Below are positions 1-9,848 of a DNA stretch of 64,000 nucleotides, one piece after another. Each line of letters opens with the position of its first letter. Position 1 is the first letter of the stretch. Under the pieces are notes generated by a model. It was not told the origin of the DNA, searched no databases, and saw nothing but the letters and a program-made list of their open reading frames with translations. Location of the stretch: contig NZ_JQLG01000004.1 of the NCBI RefSeq assembly GCF_000744115.1, positions 1,834,190-1,898,189 on the forward strand, written 5' to 3'. This stretch comes from Carnobacterium alterfunditum DSM 5972. Lineage in GTDB: Bacteria; Bacillota; Bacilli; Lactobacillales; Carnobacteriaceae. A program made the translations under genes and the position numbers.

Positions 1-2067
1 GTAACTAAAATTGGTGAAAAGACGGCCCTTAAACTGTTGAAAGAATACGGTTCAGTAGAAGGAATCTATGAAAATATTGATTCATTAAAGAAAAGTAAGA
101 TGAAAGAAAATCTTATAAATGAAAAAGAAATAGCATTGTTAAGTAAAAAATTAGCAACTATCGATACCGAAGCTCCAATCGAAATCAAAATTGACGATTT
201 AATTTTTTCTGGATCACACATGGAAAAACTTATAGCTTTTTATCGAGAAATGGATTTTAATTCTCATCTAAGTAAATTAGATACTTCTGAATATGACGCT
301 GAACAAAATAACCAAAAAGAAGAAATTTCATATAAAATAGTGAGCGAAATTACAGCAGACATGTTTAATGATGATATGGCTCTTTACGTTGAAATGTTAG
401 AGGATAACTATCATACGTCTCCAATTTTTTGCATAGGATGGGGCGATGATAAACAAATATATATTGCAGAACCTGAAATAGTTTTCGCTTCAGAAGATTT
501 TAAAAGTTGGGCGAGTAAAGCAGAGGCTAAAAAACAAGTATTTGATGCCAAAAGAACCTATGTAGCTTTAAAGAGACAAAATATTGATATCACATCTATT
601 AATTTTGATATCTTATTAGCCTCTTATCTACTGAATACCAAGGACAATAGTAAGGATTTATCTGAAGTTGCTATAGAACATGATTATTATGAAGTCTCTT
701 CTGATGAAAGTGTCTATGGAAAAGGTGCAAAGCTTGCTATTCCGGAAGAAAAATCAGTAACATACGATCATATAGCAAGAAAAATAAAAGCAATCCGCGT
801 TTTAAGCAAACAATTGAATGATAACTTAGAAGAAAATGAGCAAACTAAGTTGTTTAATGAAATGGAATTGCCTTTATCATTTATTTTAGCTGATATGGAA
901 CTTACTGGAGTAAAAGTAAATGACAAACGCCTAATGGAAATGAAAGAAGAATTTGCCATTCGACTAAATGATATTGAACAGCGAGTTTATGAATTAGCTG
1001 GTGAAAAATTCAATTTAAATTCACCAAAACAATTAGGTGTTATTTTATTTGAAAAGATGGGATATCCTGTCATCAAAAAAACCAAAACAGGTTATTCAAC
1101 TGCAGTTGATGTTTTAGAGCAATTAAGAGAACAAGCACCTATTGTAGAGCACATTTTAGATTATCGACAAATTGCTAAAATCCAATCAACCTATATAGAA
1201 GGATTACTGAAAGTGATCGATAAAGAAACGGGTAAAATTCACACACGCTATATGCAGACGGTTGCACAAACTGGTCGTTTAAGTTCGGTTGACCCTAACC
1301 TGCAGAATATCCCGATTCGATTAGAAGAAGGTAGAAAAATCAGGCAAGCTTTCATTCCTAGTCATGAGGGTTGGAAAATCTTTGCATCTGATTACTCACA
1401 AATCGAATTGCGTGTATTGGGACATGTTTCAAATGATACACTATTAAAAGAAGCTTTTATTGAGGGTCAAGATATCCACTCAAGTACGGCTATGCGTGTT
1501 TTTGGTATTGCTTCTCCAGAAGAAGTTTCCCCTGAAATGCGACGCAGAGCTAAAGCAGTTAACTTCGGAATTGTCTACGGCATAAGCGATTATGGCTTAT
1601 CACAAAACTTAGGTATCAGTCGAAAAGAAGCACAACAGTTTATTGATACGTATTTTGAAAAGTATCCAGGTGTAAAAACGTACATGGAAGATATTGTGAG
1701 AGAGGCAAAAGATAAAGGGTTTGTTGAAACGCTTTTCCAACGCCGTCGTTATTTACCAGAAATAAACTCTCGAAATTTCAATTTACGCTCATTCGCTGAA
1801 AGAATAGCAATCAACACACCTATCCAAGGTAGTGCAGCAGACATTTTAAAAATTGCTATGATCAAAATGGATAAAAAATTAAAAGAATTAAATATGAAAG
1901 CAACCATGTTGTTGCAAGTTCATGATGAACTTATTTTTGAAGTGCCCGAAGATGAAATAGAACAATTAGAAGCATTAGTAGTTGAAGTTATGGAAGGGGC
2001 AGTAGAATTATCTGTTCCGTTAAAAGTTGATAGCAATAGTGGGAAAAGTTGGTATGAAGCCAAATAA
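1..2067 (+). CDS. polA: DNA polymerase I, 5' end missing
   Basis: DNA polymerase I fills gaps during repair and Okazaki fragment maturation. The reading frame is open from base 1, so the gene enters from outside; 688 codons are visible against about 880 in the family. Visible residues 1-25 look like the end of the 5'-nuclease helix-hairpin-helix part (KIGEKTALKLLKEYGS). The middle is a 3'-5' exonuclease-like fold in which the expected acidic motif is replaced (ALYVEMLEDNYH), as in Bacillus-type enzymes lacking proofreading. The polymerase domain is complete: motif A DYSQIELRVLGH at about residue 464, motif B RRAKAVNFGIVYGIS near 515, motif C VHDELIFE near 640. A strong hairpin terminator follows. 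Confidence 0.97.
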   Translation, partial: VTKIGEKTALKLLKEYGSVEGIYENIDSLKKSKMKENLINEKEIALLSKKLATIDTEAPIEIKIDDLIFSGSHMEKLIAFYREMDFNSHLSKLDTSEYDAEQNNQKEEISYKIVSEITADMFNDDMALYVEMLEDNYHTSPIFCIGWGDDKQIYIAEPEIVFASEDFKSWASKAEAKKQVFDAKRTYVALKRQNIDITSINFDILLASYLLNTKDNSKDLSEVAIEHDYYEVSSDESVYGKGAKLAIPEEKSVTYDHIARKIKAIRVLSKQLNDNLEENEQTKLFNEMELPLSFILADMELTGVKVNDKRLMEMKEEFAIRLNDIEQRVYELAGEKFNLNSPKQLGVILFEKMGYPVIKKTKTGYSTAVDVLEQLREQAPIVEHILDYRQIAKIQSTYIEGLLKVIDKETGKIHTRYMQTVAQTGRLSSVDPNLQNIPIRLEEGRKIRQAFIPSHEGWKIFASDYSQIELRVLGHVSNDTLLKEAFIEGQDIHSSTAMRVFGIASPEEVSPEMRRRAKAVNFGIVYGISDYGLSQNLGISRKEAQQFIDTYFEKYPGVKTYMEDIVREAKDKGFVETLFQRRRYLPEINSRNFNLRSFAERIAINTPIQGSAADILKIAMIKMDKKLKELNMKATMLLQVHDELIFEVPEDEIEQLEALVVEVMEGAVELSVPLKVDSNSGKSWYEAK

Positions 2068-2073
2068 TAACTG

Positions 2074-2115
2074 AAGTGTTTCAGCTGTGTTCGTTCGCAG
2101 CAGAAACACTTTTCT
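2074..2115 (+). terminator. Terminator after polA
   Basis: A 9-bp perfect outer stem (AAGTGTTTC at 2074-2082 with GAAACACTT at 2103-2111) and an inner GCTG/CAGC stem are followed by a short T-rich stretch. It lies directly after the polA stop codon and before mutM. Confidence 0.8.
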
Positions 2116-2138
2116 ATATGTAGAGAGGAGGTAGAAAT

Positions 2139-2978
2139 TTGCCAGAATTGCCAGAAGTTGAAACGGTTAGAAAAGGTTTAGAAAAACTTGTGTCAGGGGC
2201 AAGCATAAAATCCGTTGATGTATACTGGGATCGGATTATTTCTGGTTCTATCGCAAGCAGTGAATTTAAGCAGCTTCTAACAGGTGAAAAAATTATTGGC
2301 TTTGATCGACGTGGTAAATATATTATCTTTCATTTTAGGCAGTGGGCGATGGTTTCACACCTGCGTATGGAAGGTAAATATGAGGTAGAAGACTCATCAA
2401 AGCCACTCAAAAAGCACACGCACGTAGTTTTTCACTTAGCTGATGGGAGAGATTTACGTTATTTAGATGTACGCAAATTTGGCCGAATGACTCTTGTACC
2501 TTTAGGGGAAGAAATCAGTATGACAGGGATAAGATTACTTGGACCAGAGCCTACTGAAGAAACATTTGATGAAACAACTTTTTATAATAATTTGCAAACT
2601 AAAAAAAGAGCAATCAAACCGCTTTTATTGGATCAAAAGATCGTAGCTGGTTTAGGAAATATTTATGTAGATGAAGCACTTTTTCTAGCCAAAATACATC
2701 CATTAAGGATTGCAAACAGCTTGAAAAAAGATGAAGTTTCTCAGTTACACAAAGCAATCATAAAAGTACTTGGTGATGCAGTTGAAGCGGGCGGAACGAC
2801 TATTCGCAGCTACCAAAATGCGTTAGGGGAAGCGGGAACCTTTCAAGTGAATTTATCGGTCTATGGTAAAAAAGGAATTCCCTGTATTCATTGTGGTACG
2901 CCAATAGAAAAAATAAAAGTTGCACAAAGAGGGACTCATTTTTGTTCTAAATGTCAACGATTGGCAGCTGATCAGTGA
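2139..2978 (+). CDS. mutM: Formamidopyrimidine-DNA glycosylase
   Basis: Bifunctional glycosylase/AP lyase that removes 8-oxoguanine and other oxidised purines from DNA. The start is TTG at 2139, placed by the ribosome binding site AGAGGAGG and by the N-terminal sequence MPELPEVE, which gives the catalytic Pro2 and Glu3 after Met removal. Lys60 lies in the conserved RRGKY motif. The C-terminal zinc finger has Cys249, Cys252, Cys269 and Cys272. Length of 279 residues is typical for the family. It sits just upstream of coaE, as in many Firmicutes, and the two genes are probably cotranscribed. Confidence 0.97.
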   Translation: MPELPEVETVRKGLEKLVSGASIKSVDVYWDRIISGSIASSEFKQLLTGEKIIGFDRRGKYIIFHFRQWAMVSHLRMEGKYEVEDSSKPLKKHTHVVFHLADGRDLRYLDVRKFGRMTLVPLGEEISMTGIRLLGPEPTEETFDETTFYNNLQTKKRAIKPLLLDQKIVAGLGNIYVDEALFLAKIHPLRIANSLKKDEVSQLHKAIIKVLGDAVEAGGTTIRSYQNALGEAGTFQVNLSVYGKKGIPCIHCGTPIEKIKVAQRGTHFCSKCQRLAADQ

Positions 2979-2994
2979 AAAAAGGGGAGATAAG

Positions 2995-3591
2995 ATGACT
3001 GTGATTTTAGGTTTAACAGGGGGGATTTCCACAGGAAAATCAACTGTAAGCAAGATATTCAAAGAGCAAGGCTATCCAGTAGTAGATGCAGATGTTGGAG
3101 CAAGAGAAGTAGTGAAACCAGGAACAGATGGTTTAGAAAAAATAAAAAAAGAATTTGGAAATAAGGTTATTCTGACAGATGGTACATTAGATCGTACTGC
3201 TTTGGCTAAAATCATATTTGATGATGTGGAAAAGAGAGAGTTGCTGAATAAAATGTTGTCACAACATATTCATCAATGGATCGTAACTAAAAAGAATGAC
3301 TACCTGAAGCAAGACCCAGCAATCATTGTTCTGGATATTCCCCTTTTATTTGAAATGGGTTATGAAAATGAAGTGGATCAAATTATGGTGGTAGCTACAT
3401 CAGAGGAGATCCAATTAAATCGATTAATGAAGAGAGACAATATTGAAAAAAAAGAAGCAACTCAAAGGATCAATTCCCAGTTGCCTATTTCAAAAAAAGT
3501 CATTCTTGGAGATATTATAATTGATAATAGCGGGACGATCGAAAATACAAAAAAACAAGTTTTAGACTGGATAAACAAAAATAAAGACTGA
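2995..3591 (+). CDS. coaE: Dephospho-CoA kinase
   Basis: Catalyses the last step of coenzyme A synthesis, phosphorylation of dephospho-CoA. The P-loop GLTGGISTGKST is at residues 6-17. I chose ATG 2995 because AAGGGGAGATAAG lies just upstream and because family members begin at this point; an earlier in-frame start at 2920 would overlap mutM by 59 bases. Length is 198 residues, usual for the family. It begins 16 bases after mutM and is likely in the same transcript. Confidence 0.96.
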   Translation: MTVILGLTGGISTGKSTVSKIFKEQGYPVVDADVGAREVVKPGTDGLEKIKKEFGNKVILTDGTLDRTALAKIIFDDVEKRELLNKMLSQHIHQWIVTKKNDYLKQDPAIIVLDIPLLFEMGYENEVDQIMVVATSEEIQLNRLMKRDNIEKKEATQRINSQLPISKKVILGDIIIDNSGTIENTKKQVLDWINKNKD

Positions 3592-3605
3592 TAAGAGCAT
3601 AAATA

Positions 3606-3652
3606 GTAAGGCGAAAAGAACAATCATTTATGGATTGTTCTTTTCGCCTTAC
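3606..3652 (+). terminator. Perfect 20-bp inverted repeat after coaE
   Basis: Arms at 3606-3625 and 3633-3652 are exact reverse complements of 20 bases around a 7-base loop. No T tract follows on either side, which is unusual for an intrinsic terminator. It probably ends the mutM-coaE transcript or protects its 3' end. Confidence 0.6.
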
Positions 3653-3701
3653 AGTCAAAGGATTACCTCGTTTTTAAGCGGTTTTATCTCTGGTTGTTGT
3701 A

Positions 3702-3710
3702 TGGTATAAT
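3702..3710 (+). promoter_or_regulatory. Extended -10 promoter of nrdR
   Basis: TGGTATAAT at 3702-3710 is an exact extended -10 element. The -35 region (about 3682-3687, TTTTAT) is weak, as expected when TGn is present. It lies 66 bases upstream of the nrdR start codon. Confidence 0.6.
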
Positions 3711-3775
3711 AGAGTAAACATTTTCGTGCGAAATTAGTGTAGATACGAATGACACTTAAGATAGGGATGATAAAC

Positions 3776-4246
3776 ATGCAATGTCCACGCTGTCAAAATA
3801 ATAATTCTAAAGTTGTCGATAGTCGTCCAGCAGATGATGGTCGTGCTATTCGCAGAAGAAGAGAATGCGAAGCTTGCAAGTTTCGTTTTACTACATTTGA
3901 AAGAGTAGAAAAAACACCTCTTTTAGTCATTAAAAAAAATGGCACTAGAGAAGAATTTAATCGAGAAAAAATTTTAAGAGGTCTAATACGCTCTTGTGAA
4001 AAACGTCCAGTAGCAATGGAACAAGTTGAAAAAATAGTAGATGAAGTAGAAAACCAAATCAGAGGATTAGGTGAAAATGAAATTTCCTCTGCTATTATTG
4101 GGGAGTACATTATGGAGAAATTAGCTGATATTGATGAAGTAGCTTATATCCGTTTTGCTAGTGTTTATCGCCAGTTTAAAGATATGAGTGTCTTTTTGAA
4201 AGAATTACAAGAATTTGAAAGAAAAAAAGCTGGAAAAATTAATTGA
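3776..4246 (+). CDS. nrdR: Transcriptional repressor NrdR
   Basis: ATP/dATP-sensing repressor of ribonucleotide reductase genes. The N-terminal zinc ribbon has Cys3, Cys6, Cys31 and Cys34 with an intervening basic RRRR stretch, followed by an ATP-cone from about residue 45 to 140. The start at 3776 gives the canonical MQCPRCQ terminus; an in-frame ATG at 3749 would add nine residues not found in the family. Length is 156 residues, standard. It precedes dnaB and dnaI as in Bacillus, linking dNTP supply to replication initiation. Confidence 0.96.
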   Translation: MQCPRCQNNNSKVVDSRPADDGRAIRRRRECEACKFRFTTFERVEKTPLLVIKKNGTREEFNREKILRGLIRSCEKRPVAMEQVEKIVDEVENQIRGLGENEISSAIIGEYIMEKLADIDEVAYIRFASVYRQFKDMSVFLKELQEFERKKAGKIN

Positions 4247-4267
4247 GATAGAAAGGTATGAGTCATT

Positions 4268-5716
4268 TTGGGGTATCCATGGAAAAACTTAAGTCCTAAA
4301 GATGGTTTTTTAGTAAAACAACAAGCTTTACTTTCGGATATCGATCAAAAAATTCTAACTTTTTTGTATCAACCTCTAATAGGGACTGCAGCATACAGTC
4401 TTTATATGACATTGTGGACTGAGATAGAAGAAGAAGCCTACTGGAGTGAAGGTGTCTTACATTCTGAGCTATTAGCATTGCTCAATATCGGTATTCCTGA
4501 GCTATACCAAGCTAGAATTAAGCTGGAAGCAATTGGATTGCTTAAAACGTATCTTCAAACAGATCCGACCAAACTAATAATATATGAATTGCAAGCTCCT
4601 CAAACAAGTGATGTCTTTTTTAAAGATGACTTGTTGAGCTTATTATTATTAGAAAGAGTAGGAGAACGAAAGTTTAAAAAATTAAGAAATCGATTTATTA
4701 TTGAAAGTATAGATAAAAAGAAGTTTCAAGAAGTCACGAAGTCTTTTTTAGATGTTTTTCAATTTGATACTGAATTATTAAAACGAGAAAAAGAACTGCT
4801 GAAAGAACCTGTTTCATATATCGGTAAAACAAGTTCTTCAAATCCTAAAATCGATTCGAAAACATTTGATTTGAAGTTTTTTTATGCAGGATTGAATCAG
4901 CAATATATTAATCGCTCTTCTATTACTAAAGAAATAGAAGAAGCGGTACTGGTGTTGCATACATTATACGGATTAGATGAATTAGCGTTGCAACAATTTG
5001 TGCTGAATGCTTCAGATATTGAAACAGGTCAAATTGACGAAAAAAAAATGAAGAAGCTAGCATATGATGATTATCATAATAAAAACCAACAAAATATTTC
5101 TTTAAAAGATGTGGTAGAAAAAGATATACAAGTTGATTCTAACCAACAACAAATGCGTGAGAATGAACTGACCCAAAGAGGTTTAACAAAAGAGGATATT
5201 GCAGTTATTGAAGTGAGTGAGCAAATAAGTCCGGTTGATTTTATGAACTCTATAAAAGATCAAAAGGGTGGTTTTGTAACAAAACATGAAGAGTGGACTT
5301 TGGAAGAAATCGTTAAGAAAGCTAATTTACCGACCTCAGTTATCAATATCCTGATTCATTATATTTTAGTTGTGAGAAACAACCCAACACTTGATCAAAA
5401 GTTAGCTTATAAAATTGCAAATGACTGGGCGCAAGAAAAAGTAGTCGCACCTGAAGAAGCTATTCATAAAGTGAAAAAAATGTATTTAGAAAATTCTGAG
5501 AAAAGACAACAACAAGAAAATCGTAGTAAAACTTACGCACAAAATAGAAATAAAGGTAGTTATGGCAAGCAAACGACTATAAGGAAAGAAACGCTTCCTG
5601 ATTGGGCTAAAGCAGAAAATAACCAAACAGAAGAAACGCCAATGAGTGAAGAAGAGAAACAATCCTTTATGGAACGTTTGAAACGAATACAAAATTTTGG
5701 CAAAGAAGGTGAATAG
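4268..5716 (+). CDS. dnaB: Replication initiation and membrane attachment protein DnaB
   Basis: Gram-positive DnaB, not the helicase: it works with DnaD and DnaI to load the replicative helicase at oriC and at restarted forks. The start is TTG 4268, with GAAAGGT about ten bases upstream. The 482-residue protein has the two winged-helix/DnaD-like regions expected of the family (N-terminal GFLVKQQALLSDIDQKIL; C-terminal WTLEEIVKKANLPTSVINIL) and a charged, Gln/Asn-rich linker near the C terminus. It follows nrdR by 21 bases and ends two bases before dnaI, a conserved helicase-loading pair. Confidence 0.93.
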   Translation: MGYPWKNLSPKDGFLVKQQALLSDIDQKILTFLYQPLIGTAAYSLYMTLWTEIEEEAYWSEGVLHSELLALLNIGIPELYQARIKLEAIGLLKTYLQTDPTKLIIYELQAPQTSDVFFKDDLLSLLLLERVGERKFKKLRNRFIIESIDKKKFQEVTKSFLDVFQFDTELLKREKELLKEPVSYIGKTSSSNPKIDSKTFDLKFFYAGLNQQYINRSSITKEIEEAVLVLHTLYGLDELALQQFVLNASDIETGQIDEKKMKKLAYDDYHNKNQQNISLKDVVEKDIQVDSNQQQMRENELTQRGLTKEDIAVIEVSEQISPVDFMNSIKDQKGGFVTKHEEWTLEEIVKKANLPTSVINILIHYILVVRNNPTLDQKLAYKIANDWAQEKVVAPEEAIHKVKKMYLENSEKRQQQENRSKTYAQNRNKGSYGKQTTIRKETLPDWAKAENNQTEETPMSEEEKQSFMERLKRIQNFGKEGE

Positions 5717-5718
5717 TA

Positions 5719-6648
5719 ATGGAAGATATTGGTGAGAGTCTGACACGAATGATCAAGGAACGAAACTTGAATCATAAATACGAGGAATTGATCCAAGAAG
5801 TATTAGATGATCAAGATGTAGCTGAATTTATTGAAGAAAATCGTCAAAAACTTAGTAATGAAGCAATTGTCAAAAGTTATGCTAAGTTGTATGAATATGT
5901 GCAAGAAAAAAAGAAATTTCATTTAAAAAAAGGAATGATGGCACCAGGCTACCATCCTAAATTAGTTTTGAACTACCATTACATTGATGTAACTTATGTG
6001 CCTTCTGCTGAATTGATAGCTAAACAAAAAGAATTAGAAATTAAAAATCGGATTTATTCTATGGATATGCCTAAAGATGTTCGTAATGCAAAATTAGCTG
6101 ATTTTGAGATGACTGATGAACGAAGACTAGCTGTTTCAGAAGTATATAATTTCATTCATGACTATTTGACTAATCCAAAAGAATTTTATAAAGGGTTGTA
6201 TTTACAAGGCTCGTTTGGTGTTGGCAAAACCTATTTATTAGGAGCGCTAGCACACGAACTGGCAGAAAAAGGTTTTTCTACTACCTTGATGCATTTCCCA
6301 TCGTTTGCAGTAGAAATGAAACAGTCTATCGGTAAGAATAACACAGGCGAAAAATTAGAGTTTGTCAAAAAAGCGCCCATACTAATGCTTGACGATATTG
6401 GTGCCGATTCAATGTCTAGTTGGATACGTGATGATGTATTAGGAGTAATTTTACAGTACCGAATGCAAGAACAATTGCCTACTTTTTTCTCTTCTAATTT
6501 TGATATGAAGCAACTTGAAGAAGAACATTTAAGAGTAACTCAAAGAGGCGAAGATGAGCCATTAAAAGCCAAGAGGATTATGGAACGGGTTCGTTATTTA
6601 GCTAAAGAAGTTAAAATGACGGGTTCTAATCGACGCCATCTTCAATAG
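5719..6648 (+). CDS. dnaI: Primosomal protein DnaI (helicase loader)
   Basis: AAA+ ATPase that loads the replicative helicase DnaC onto DNA. The N-terminal part is the helicase-binding domain. The ATPase domain has Walker A GSFGVGKT at about residue 164 and Walker B MLDDIGAD at about 225. Length of 309 residues is normal. It starts two bases after dnaB, with its ribosome binding site (GAAGGTG) inside the dnaB 3' end, so the two are translationally close. A T-box leader for thrS begins downstream. Confidence 0.95.
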   Translation: MEDIGESLTRMIKERNLNHKYEELIQEVLDDQDVAEFIEENRQKLSNEAIVKSYAKLYEYVQEKKKFHLKKGMMAPGYHPKLVLNYHYIDVTYVPSAELIAKQKELEIKNRIYSMDMPKDVRNAKLADFEMTDERRLAVSEVYNFIHDYLTNPKEFYKGLYLQGSFGVGKTYLLGALAHELAEKGFSTTLMHFPSFAVEMKQSIGKNNTGEKLEFVKKAPILMLDDIGADSMSSWIRDDVLGVILQYRMQEQLPTFFSSNFDMKQLEEEHLRVTQRGEDEPLKAKRIMERVRYLAKEVKMTGSNRRHLQ

Positions 6649-6675
6649 AGAAATGAACAAATAAACATTATCCCC

Positions 6676-6704
6676 TTGAAATTAAAATTAAAAAGTGCTT
6701 TAAT
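6676..6704 (+). promoter_or_regulatory. Promoter of the thrS T-box leader
   Basis: TTGAAA at 6676-6681 and TTTAAT at 6699-6704 are separated by 17 bases. The predicted start is near 6711, just ahead of the T-box stem I region. Confidence 0.55.
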
Positions 6705-6710
6705 GATAGG

Positions 6711-6979
6711 TATAAAAGAAATCATTGAGAAAGACACCTAAACTTGGTTGCGATTTTTTAGAGAAGAAAACATTTGCTGAGAGTTTTCTAATTTCGTTCT
6801 TGTTTTGACCCCTTTCGAGTGCCGCTGTGAACTTTTTCCGTATTAGCAGTTGGTCGTTTAGCTAGCGTTAACAGCTTAGAGTGAATTTAGTGTATTTGCT
6901 AAATTCTGAATCTGGGTGGAACCACGTAATGAACGTCCCGTTTATAGTATTTAATATACTATAGATGGGACTTTTTTTG
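6711..6979 (+). ncRNA. T-box riboswitch upstream of thrS
   Basis: The leader contains the T-box core TGGGTGGAACCACG at 6913-6926, followed by a rho-independent terminator (left arm from about 6935, right arm ending near 6971, then seven T). Uncharged tRNA would pair with the T-box bulge and allow readthrough into thrS. The specifier should be a threonine codon from gene context. An ACC at 6808-6810, next to bases that could close the foot of stem I, is a candidate, but I could not fold the RNA to confirm it. Confidence 0.9.
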
Positions 6980-7033
6980 TTTTTTAGCTGAATAAAGATA
7001 GTATTTTAAAATTAGATCATGGAGGAATATACT

Positions 7034-8971
7034 ATGTCAGAAATTAAAATCACATTTCCAGATGGAGCGGTAAAAGTCTTTCCTACTGGTTCATCTACAA
7101 AAGATATTGCTGAAAGTATCAGCAAAGGATTAGCTAAAAAAGCACTAGCTGGTAAGTTTAATGGGGAATTAGTTGATTTAGTACGCCCGCTAGAAGTAGA
7201 TGGTGAGATTGAAATCATTACACCAGATCATGAAGATGCATTACAGATCATACGTCATTCAACGGCTCATTTAATGGCAAATGCCTTACGTCGTTTGTAC
7301 CCAGATATAAAATTTGGAGTAGGTCCTGGAATTTCAACTGGATTTTACTATGACACAGACTCTGAAACTCCGATTACTGAAGAGGATATTCCAAAAATCG
7401 AAGCTGAGATGATGTCAATCGTAAAAGAGAATAACCCAATTGTCCGCAAAGAAGTTTCTAGAGAAGAAGCCTTAGAAATATTCAAAGATGATCCTTACAA
7501 AGTCGAATTAATTACAGACCTTCCAGAATCAGAAAAAATCACGGTTTATGATCAAGGAGATTTCGTAGATCTATGTCGTGGAGTTCATGTTCCTTCAACA
7601 GGCCGCATTCAAGTATTTAAATTATTGTCTCTTGCTGGTGCTTATTGGAGAGGTAATTCGGATAACAAAATGATGCAACGGGTTTATGGAACAGCCTTTT
7701 TCGATAAAAAAGATTTAAAAGAGTTTATCCAAATGCGTGAAGAAGCTAAATTACGTGATCACCGTAAATTAGGTAAAGAACTAGATTTATTTATGCTTTC
7801 TCCAGAAGCTGGTTCGGGGTTGCCTTTTTGGTTACCAAAAGGTGCTACGATCCGTCGCACGATCGAACGTTACATTACCGACCGTGAGATCAGTTTAGGT
7901 TATCAACATGTTTATACACCGATTTTGGCTGATGTAAACTTATACAAAACATCCGGTCACTGGGATCACTATCATGATGATATGTTCCCACCTATGGATA
8001 TGGGAGACGGCGAAATGCTTGTCTTGCGTCCGATGAACTGTCCTCATCATATGCTGGTTTACAAAAATGATGTGCACAGCTATCGTGAATTGCCGATTCG
8101 AATTGCTGAATTAGGCCAAATGCACCGTTACGAAAAGAGTGGGGCCTTATCTGGATTACAACGAGTGCGTGAAATGACTCTGAATGATGGTCATACATTT
8201 GTACGTCCTGATCAAATTGAAGAAGAATTCAAACGAACATTGGAATTGATGTTAGCTGTATATGGAGACTTTAATATTACTGATTATCGTTTCCGTTTAA
8301 GCTACCGAGATCCTAAAAATACAGAAAAATATTTTGATGATGATGATATGTGGGAAAAAGCTCAAATGATGCTTAAGACAGCAATGGATGATATGGAATT
8401 AGATTACTTTGAAGCAGAAGGAGAAGCAGCCTTTTATGGTCCAAAACTAGATGTGTTAGTAAAAACAGCTATCGGGATTGAAGAAACACTTTCAACGATC
8501 CAATTAGACTTTTTGCTTCCAGAACGGTTCGACCTAACATATGTAGGAGAAGATGGCGAAAATACTCACCGTCCGGTAGTTATCCATCGCGGAATCGTTT
8601 CTACAATGGAGCGCTTCGTAGCTTACTTGATCGAAGAATACAAAGGGGCGTTTCCTACTTGGTTAGCACCAGTTCAAGCTACAATAATCCCAGTTAACTT
8701 AGATATGCATACTGATTATGCGTATGAGATCAAAAAACAAATGGACAGTATTGGGATGCGCGTGGAAGTTGATGAACGGAATGAAAAAATGGGCTATAAA
8801 ATCCGTGCCTCTCAAACACAAAAAATACCTTATCAATTAGTTGTTGGAGATAATGAAGTTCAAGACAACACAGTTGCTGTACGCAAGTATGGTGAGAAAA
8901 CTACTGAAACAATTGCATTAAGTGATTATTTAGAAAAAGTTTCAGCAGAAATTAAAAACTTCAGTAAATAA
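7034..8971 (+). CDS. thrS: Threonyl-tRNA synthetase
   Basis: Class II synthetase charging tRNA-Thr. The start is ATG 7034, since GGAGGA at 7021-7026 overlaps an upstream in-frame ATG at 7019 that is better explained as part of the ribosome binding site. Domains in order are TGS (about 1-60), the editing domain with [11 protein letters not shown] near residue 75, the catalytic core with PMNCPHH and VIHRG zinc ligands, and the C-terminal anticodon-binding domain. Length of 645 residues is typical. It stands alone behind its T-box leader, so threonine starvation should induce it. Confidence 0.97.
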   Translation: MSEIKITFPDGAVKVFPTGSSTKDIAESISKGLAKKALAGKFNGELVDLVRPLEVDGEIEIITPDHEDALQIIRHSTAHLMANALRRLYPDIKFGVGPGISTGFYYDTDSETPITEEDIPKIEAEMMSIVKENNPIVRKEVSREEALEIFKDDPYKVELITDLPESEKITVYDQGDFVDLCRGVHVPSTGRIQVFKLLSLAGAYWRGNSDNKMMQRVYGTAFFDKKDLKEFIQMREEAKLRDHRKLGKELDLFMLSPEAGSGLPFWLPKGATIRRTIERYITDREISLGYQHVYTPILADVNLYKTSGHWDHYHDDMFPPMDMGDGEMLVLRPMNCPHHMLVYKNDVHSYRELPIRIAELGQMHRYEKSGALSGLQRVREMTLNDGHTFVRPDQIEEEFKRTLELMLAVYGDFNITDYRFRLSYRDPKNTEKYFDDDDMWEKAQMMLKTAMDDMELDYFEAEGEAAFYGPKLDVLVKTAIGIEETLSTIQLDFLLPERFDLTYVGEDGENTHRPVVIHRGIVSTMERFVAYLIEEYKGAFPTWLAPVQATIIPVNLDMHTDYAYEIKKQMDSIGMRVEVDERNEKMGYKIRASQTQKIPYQLVVGDNEVQDNTVAVRKYGEKTTETIALSDYLEKVSAEIKNFSK

Positions 8972-9266
8972 GTGATATTAATGATAAATAGCTAGTAAAT
9001 GAACTATGAGATTATGATAAAGCTTAGAAGATAGTATGTACTGAAATTATTTTTGAACTGGGATTTGTTTAGTTAGTTTCGCAAATACCGCTCGATTTTT
9101 TCTTTGCCTACGAGATATTTGTTGTGATCAACTTGATTCTCAATTTTTGGCAAGCATAGCTATACTGTGTAAAAGTAAAATGGACTCTATAGAATGGACA
9201 CTACAAAAAGGTGCTCTCTATAGGGTCTATTTTTGTATACTGATATAAAGAAGAATAAGGTGATAC
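8972..9266 (+). other. Intergenic stretch with a terminator-like hairpin
   Basis: No gene is supportable here. At 9183-9192 and 9218-9227 two 10-base arms (GACTCTATAG and CTATAGGGTC, one G-T wobble) are followed by TATTTTTG, resembling a terminator. It lies about 210 bases after thrS. It could alternatively be an end fragment of a lost insertion sequence, given the transposase remnant just downstream. Confidence 0.4.
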
Positions 9267-9441
9267 TTGAAGAAACGTTACTTTTCTCAAGTCCACAATC
9301 TACATCACTTGCACTTCGTGCAGAAAGGAGTAGCTATTTATAGAAGCAGGATTTGATCCGGAAATGATTGGTAAAAGTAGGATAAGATCAATCGTTCTTT
9401 GTACATTAAAAACATGAAAATCAGAGGGTTAATCGATGAAC
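9267..9441 (+). pseudogene. Degenerate transposase orfA-like remnant
   Basis: Two short stretches in different frames look like pieces of the helix-turn-helix protein that accompanies IS3-type elements. The first begins at TTG 9267 behind AATAAGG and reads KKRYFSQVHNL. The second, near 9340-9415, reads EAGFDPEMIGKSRIRSI. The expected middle section is missing and the remainder has stops in all frames. No orfB is present nearby. This is recognition from memory of such orfA proteins, not a database match. Confidence 0.5.
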
Positions 9442-9450
9442 TATGAATAA

Positions 9451-9831
9451 GTGATAGGGTATAATGAACTTAATAAAAAAGATGTAGAGAGATTGGAATC
9501 TCTCGGTTATAAGAATTCTGTTATATTATTTGAGACATTGAGTTCATCTGATAAAAAAACTGAAATTATCAATGACTATGGATTTGAACCGGAGTTTATT
9601 GAATCTATTCATACTTTGATTGATCTCACAAGAATTCAATGGGGCAGTCCTAATTTTGCCAGGATGTTAGTTTCTGCCGGATATACTAATGCAAAAATGG
9701 TCTCAATGGCTGGTGCAGACGAATTATGTGGCAAACTTGATAAGGTGAATAAAGAAAACAACTATTTTAAAATGAAAATTGGCCTTAGAGATATCAAACG
9801 GCTAGTGATAGCGACGTCATATGTTTCATGA
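9451..9831 (+). CDS. DUF4332 domain protein
   Basis: A 126-residue protein with the pattern of DUF4332, a helix-hairpin-helix-like repeat domain of unknown function. The fit includes a first repeat around LNKKDVERLESLGY, the central LIDLTRIQW, and a second repeat PNFARMLVSAGY followed by the LDKVN segment. The start is GTG 9451; no clear ribosome binding site is visible, so the start is uncertain. It ends 17 bases before an SDR gene that has a strong ribosome binding site, suggesting a two-gene unit. No enzyme motif is visible. Confidence 0.65.
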   Translation: MIGYNELNKKDVERLESLGYKNSVILFETLSSSDKKTEIINDYGFEPEFIESIHTLIDLTRIQWGSPNFARMLVSAGYTNAKMVSMAGADELCGKLDKVNKENNYFKMKIGLRDIKRLVIATSYVS

Positions 9832-9848
9832 ATAAGGAGGAAAGAACT

